DNA of 64,000 nt from the NCBI RefSeq assembly GCF_005217605.1, contig NZ_SZPX01000006.1, forward strand, positions 124,001-188,000. Reading direction: 5' to 3'. The stretch comes from Sulfurimonas crateris (lineage in GTDB: Bacteria; Campylobacterota; Campylobacteria; Campylobacterales; Sulfurimonadaceae). Below the pieces are notes generated by a model, which saw only the letters and a program-made list of their open reading frames with translations, did no database searches and was not told the origin of the DNA. Of this stretch, positions 63,134 to 64,000 are shown in pieces. Made by a program: the position numbers and the translations under genes. Every line of letters starts with the position of its first letter. The stretch's first letter is position 1.

Positions 63134-63759
63134 TACAGTTCCTTTTGAAAATCAACATCATTTATATATTCAAAAAAATCTGTTAAAGCATCTTCTAAAT
63201 ATTTAAAAACCAACATTGAATTTTTATATTTTTCTATAAATTTATCCACATCAATAAGTGCAACTGTGCCACTATATTCACTCTCTAAAAAACTATATTT
63301 TTGCTCTATTTCAATAGGCTTTTTATTTCCGTATCTAAATAATGTAGATTCCTCATCATATTCATCAAAAAAATCAATCAGCTCTTTGAGTTCTTTATAA
63401 TATTTATCTGTATTATTTGTAATATCTTTTAGTGTTTCTCCTTGATTTTTCAAATCATATTTCTTAGCAATGGTTTGCCAATGCTGATTAAAACAATTAT
63501 ACAATCTGGATAGCTTGTGTCCATGTAGTTTTTCTTCTGTACACATTGAATTTGAATCAGATTTTTCACATAAATACAAGATTGTGCTTTTTAATCCAAT
63601 TTCAATGGAATGTCTAATGAGATAAATAAAAGGTGCAGATATTTTATCACTTGTTGTGTTTTTATATAAAATATCAGCGGCATTAACATATTCAATCAAT
63701 ATGTGATACAACTCTCTTTTATTTAAAAGTTGAGTTAAATTAATTTTTTTGTTTTTCAT
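63133..63759 (-). CDS. HEPN-like hypothetical protein, 208 residues
   Basis: An alpha-helical protein. The segment SAPFIYLIRHSIEIGLKSTI, with Arg-His and Glu in a helix, is reminiscent of HEPN-type and cell-division-associated helical families, and GHKLSRLYN follows. No clear RX4-6H motif is present, so enzymatic activity is doubtful. It is the first gene of the operon that contains the WD40 protein, apart from a small ORF 22 bp upstream. Confidence 0.55.
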   Translation of the reverse strand: MKNKKINLTQLLNKRELYHILIEYVNAADILYKNTTSDKISAPFIYLIRHSIEIGLKSTILYLCEKSDSNSMCTEEKLHGHKLSRLYNCFNQHWQTIAKKYDLKNQGETLKDITNNTDKYYKELKELIDFFDEYDEESTLFRYGNKKPIEIEQKYSFLESEYSGTVALIDVDKFIEKYKNSMLVFKYLEDALTDFFEYINDVDFQKEL

Positions 63760-63781
63760 TTTACTAAATTGCCTTCATTAT

Positions 63782-63985
63782 TTATTTTATATTGCTTTTA
63801 ATTATTTCAGACATAAATTCATCACAGTAATCGTTTATGTTTGCCCAATATCCACCACTTGTTTTATTCCCATAAGTTATATCTACTATCTTAATTTGAT
63901 TTGGTTCTTTAAAGTCTAATACTCTAAATTTCCGTGTTTCATTGTATATAACAATATAGTTTTCAACTTTTTTACATTTGTACAT
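63782..63985 (-). CDS. Small hypothetical protein, 67 residues
   Basis: Starts MYKCKKVENYIVIYNETRKF, followed by a short beta-rich part and a helical end. A purine-rich AAGGAT ribosome site precedes the ATG. I recognise no family. It lies close to the HEPN-like gene on the same strand and may be the first gene of that operon. The window ends just upstream. Confidence 0.5.
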   Translation of the reverse strand: MYKCKKVENYIVIYNETRKFRVLDFKEPNQIKIVDITYGNKTSGGYWANINDYCDEFMSEIIKSNIK

Positions 63986-64000
63986 TTAATTTATCCTTTA

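Larger units (their letters stand above)
33207..64000. mobile_element. Integrated genomic island (left end and at least 30 kb)
   Basis: The region begins with a tRNA-Arg fragment and a tyrosine integrase. It has visibly higher A+T, nearly uniform minus-strand coding and no housekeeping genes to the right edge. The content is typical of accessory and defence regions: AbiE-like pair, WYL regulator, HEPN motif, DUF4143 ATPase, helicases, and LRR, ankyrin and WD40 proteins. No conjugation, phage structural or replication genes are seen in this part. The right boundary is not in the window. Confidence 0.8.

Noticed and set aside
33160..64000. Search for CRISPR arrays, rRNA and complete tRNA genes
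   Set aside because: No regular direct repeats with spacers, no rRNA and no complete tRNA were seen; only the 48-bp tRNA fragment at the island end.

Overview
The window reads as a chromosomal segment of a Campylobacterota bacterium (formerly Epsilonproteobacteria), most like Sulfurimonas or a close relative. The evidence is the set and order of housekeeping genes (tatB-tatC-queA, rpsF-ssb-rpsR, ftsH-prmA-cheY, rppH next to lysC), promoters made of a TATAAT box without a clear -35 box, low G+C, and a PAS/chemoreceptor pair like Campylobacter CetB/CetA. The genus is an inference.

Bases 1-33156 are ordinary core genome: the start of lysC, rppH, an energy-taxis-like PAS/MCP pair, a decayed GGDEF-EAL gene, hemW, the Tat translocase, queA, sodB, dprA, a divergent polysaccharide deacetylase, the S6-SSB-S18 operon, an exported OmpA-like protein, serB and metF transcribed divergently from one palindromic promoter, a FIST-PAS-GGDEF-EAL protein, serS, a TPR protein, a phosphatidylserine decarboxylase-like gene, ftsH, prmA, cheY, hisA, hisH, a PDC sensor, a lipid A type acyltransferase, an AI-2E family permease, ruvB, panB, an Hpt protein and trpA.

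At 33207-33254 lies the 3' half of a tRNA-Arg(GCG) gene, immediately followed by a tyrosine integrase. From there to the right edge (64000) the window is an integrated island, visibly richer in A+T, with almost all genes on the minus strand. The intact tRNA and the other island end should lie beyond the window. The left part (34.5-39.1 kb) holds small membrane proteins, a NYN-type nuclease-like protein, small HTH proteins around a full-consensus promoter, a WYL regulator and a secreted repeat protein. Next comes an AbiE-like toxin-antitoxin pair.

The centre (40.5-51.4 kb) is a series of genes that mostly have their own promoter. Eight of these promoters carry the same 17-bp imperfect palindrome (consensus TAGWCANAATNTGWCTA on the minus strand), always exactly 10 nt upstream of the -10 hexamer. 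This defines a previously unlabelled island regulon. Its members include a protein with receiver-like domains and a HEPN RX4H motif, an ankyrin protein, a Dda-like helicase, a zinc-binding protein, a PcfJ-like protein, LRR proteins and a 52-residue SSB derivative.

The right part (51.4-64 kb) holds scaffold and enzyme proteins: two proteins sharing a SAM-methyltransferase-like domain, a UvrD-like helicase with an unknown partner, a DUF4143 ATPase, LRR proteins, a 1027-residue coiled-coil/J-like/LRR/methyltransferase-like protein and a WD40 protein. The last two end in a peptide that closely copies the C-terminal tip of the host SSB. Together with the truncated SSB, this suggests that the island interacts with the host single-stranded-DNA hub. 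My working interpretation is a defence or conflict island that monitors replication or repair intermediates; this is inference and no function has been shown.
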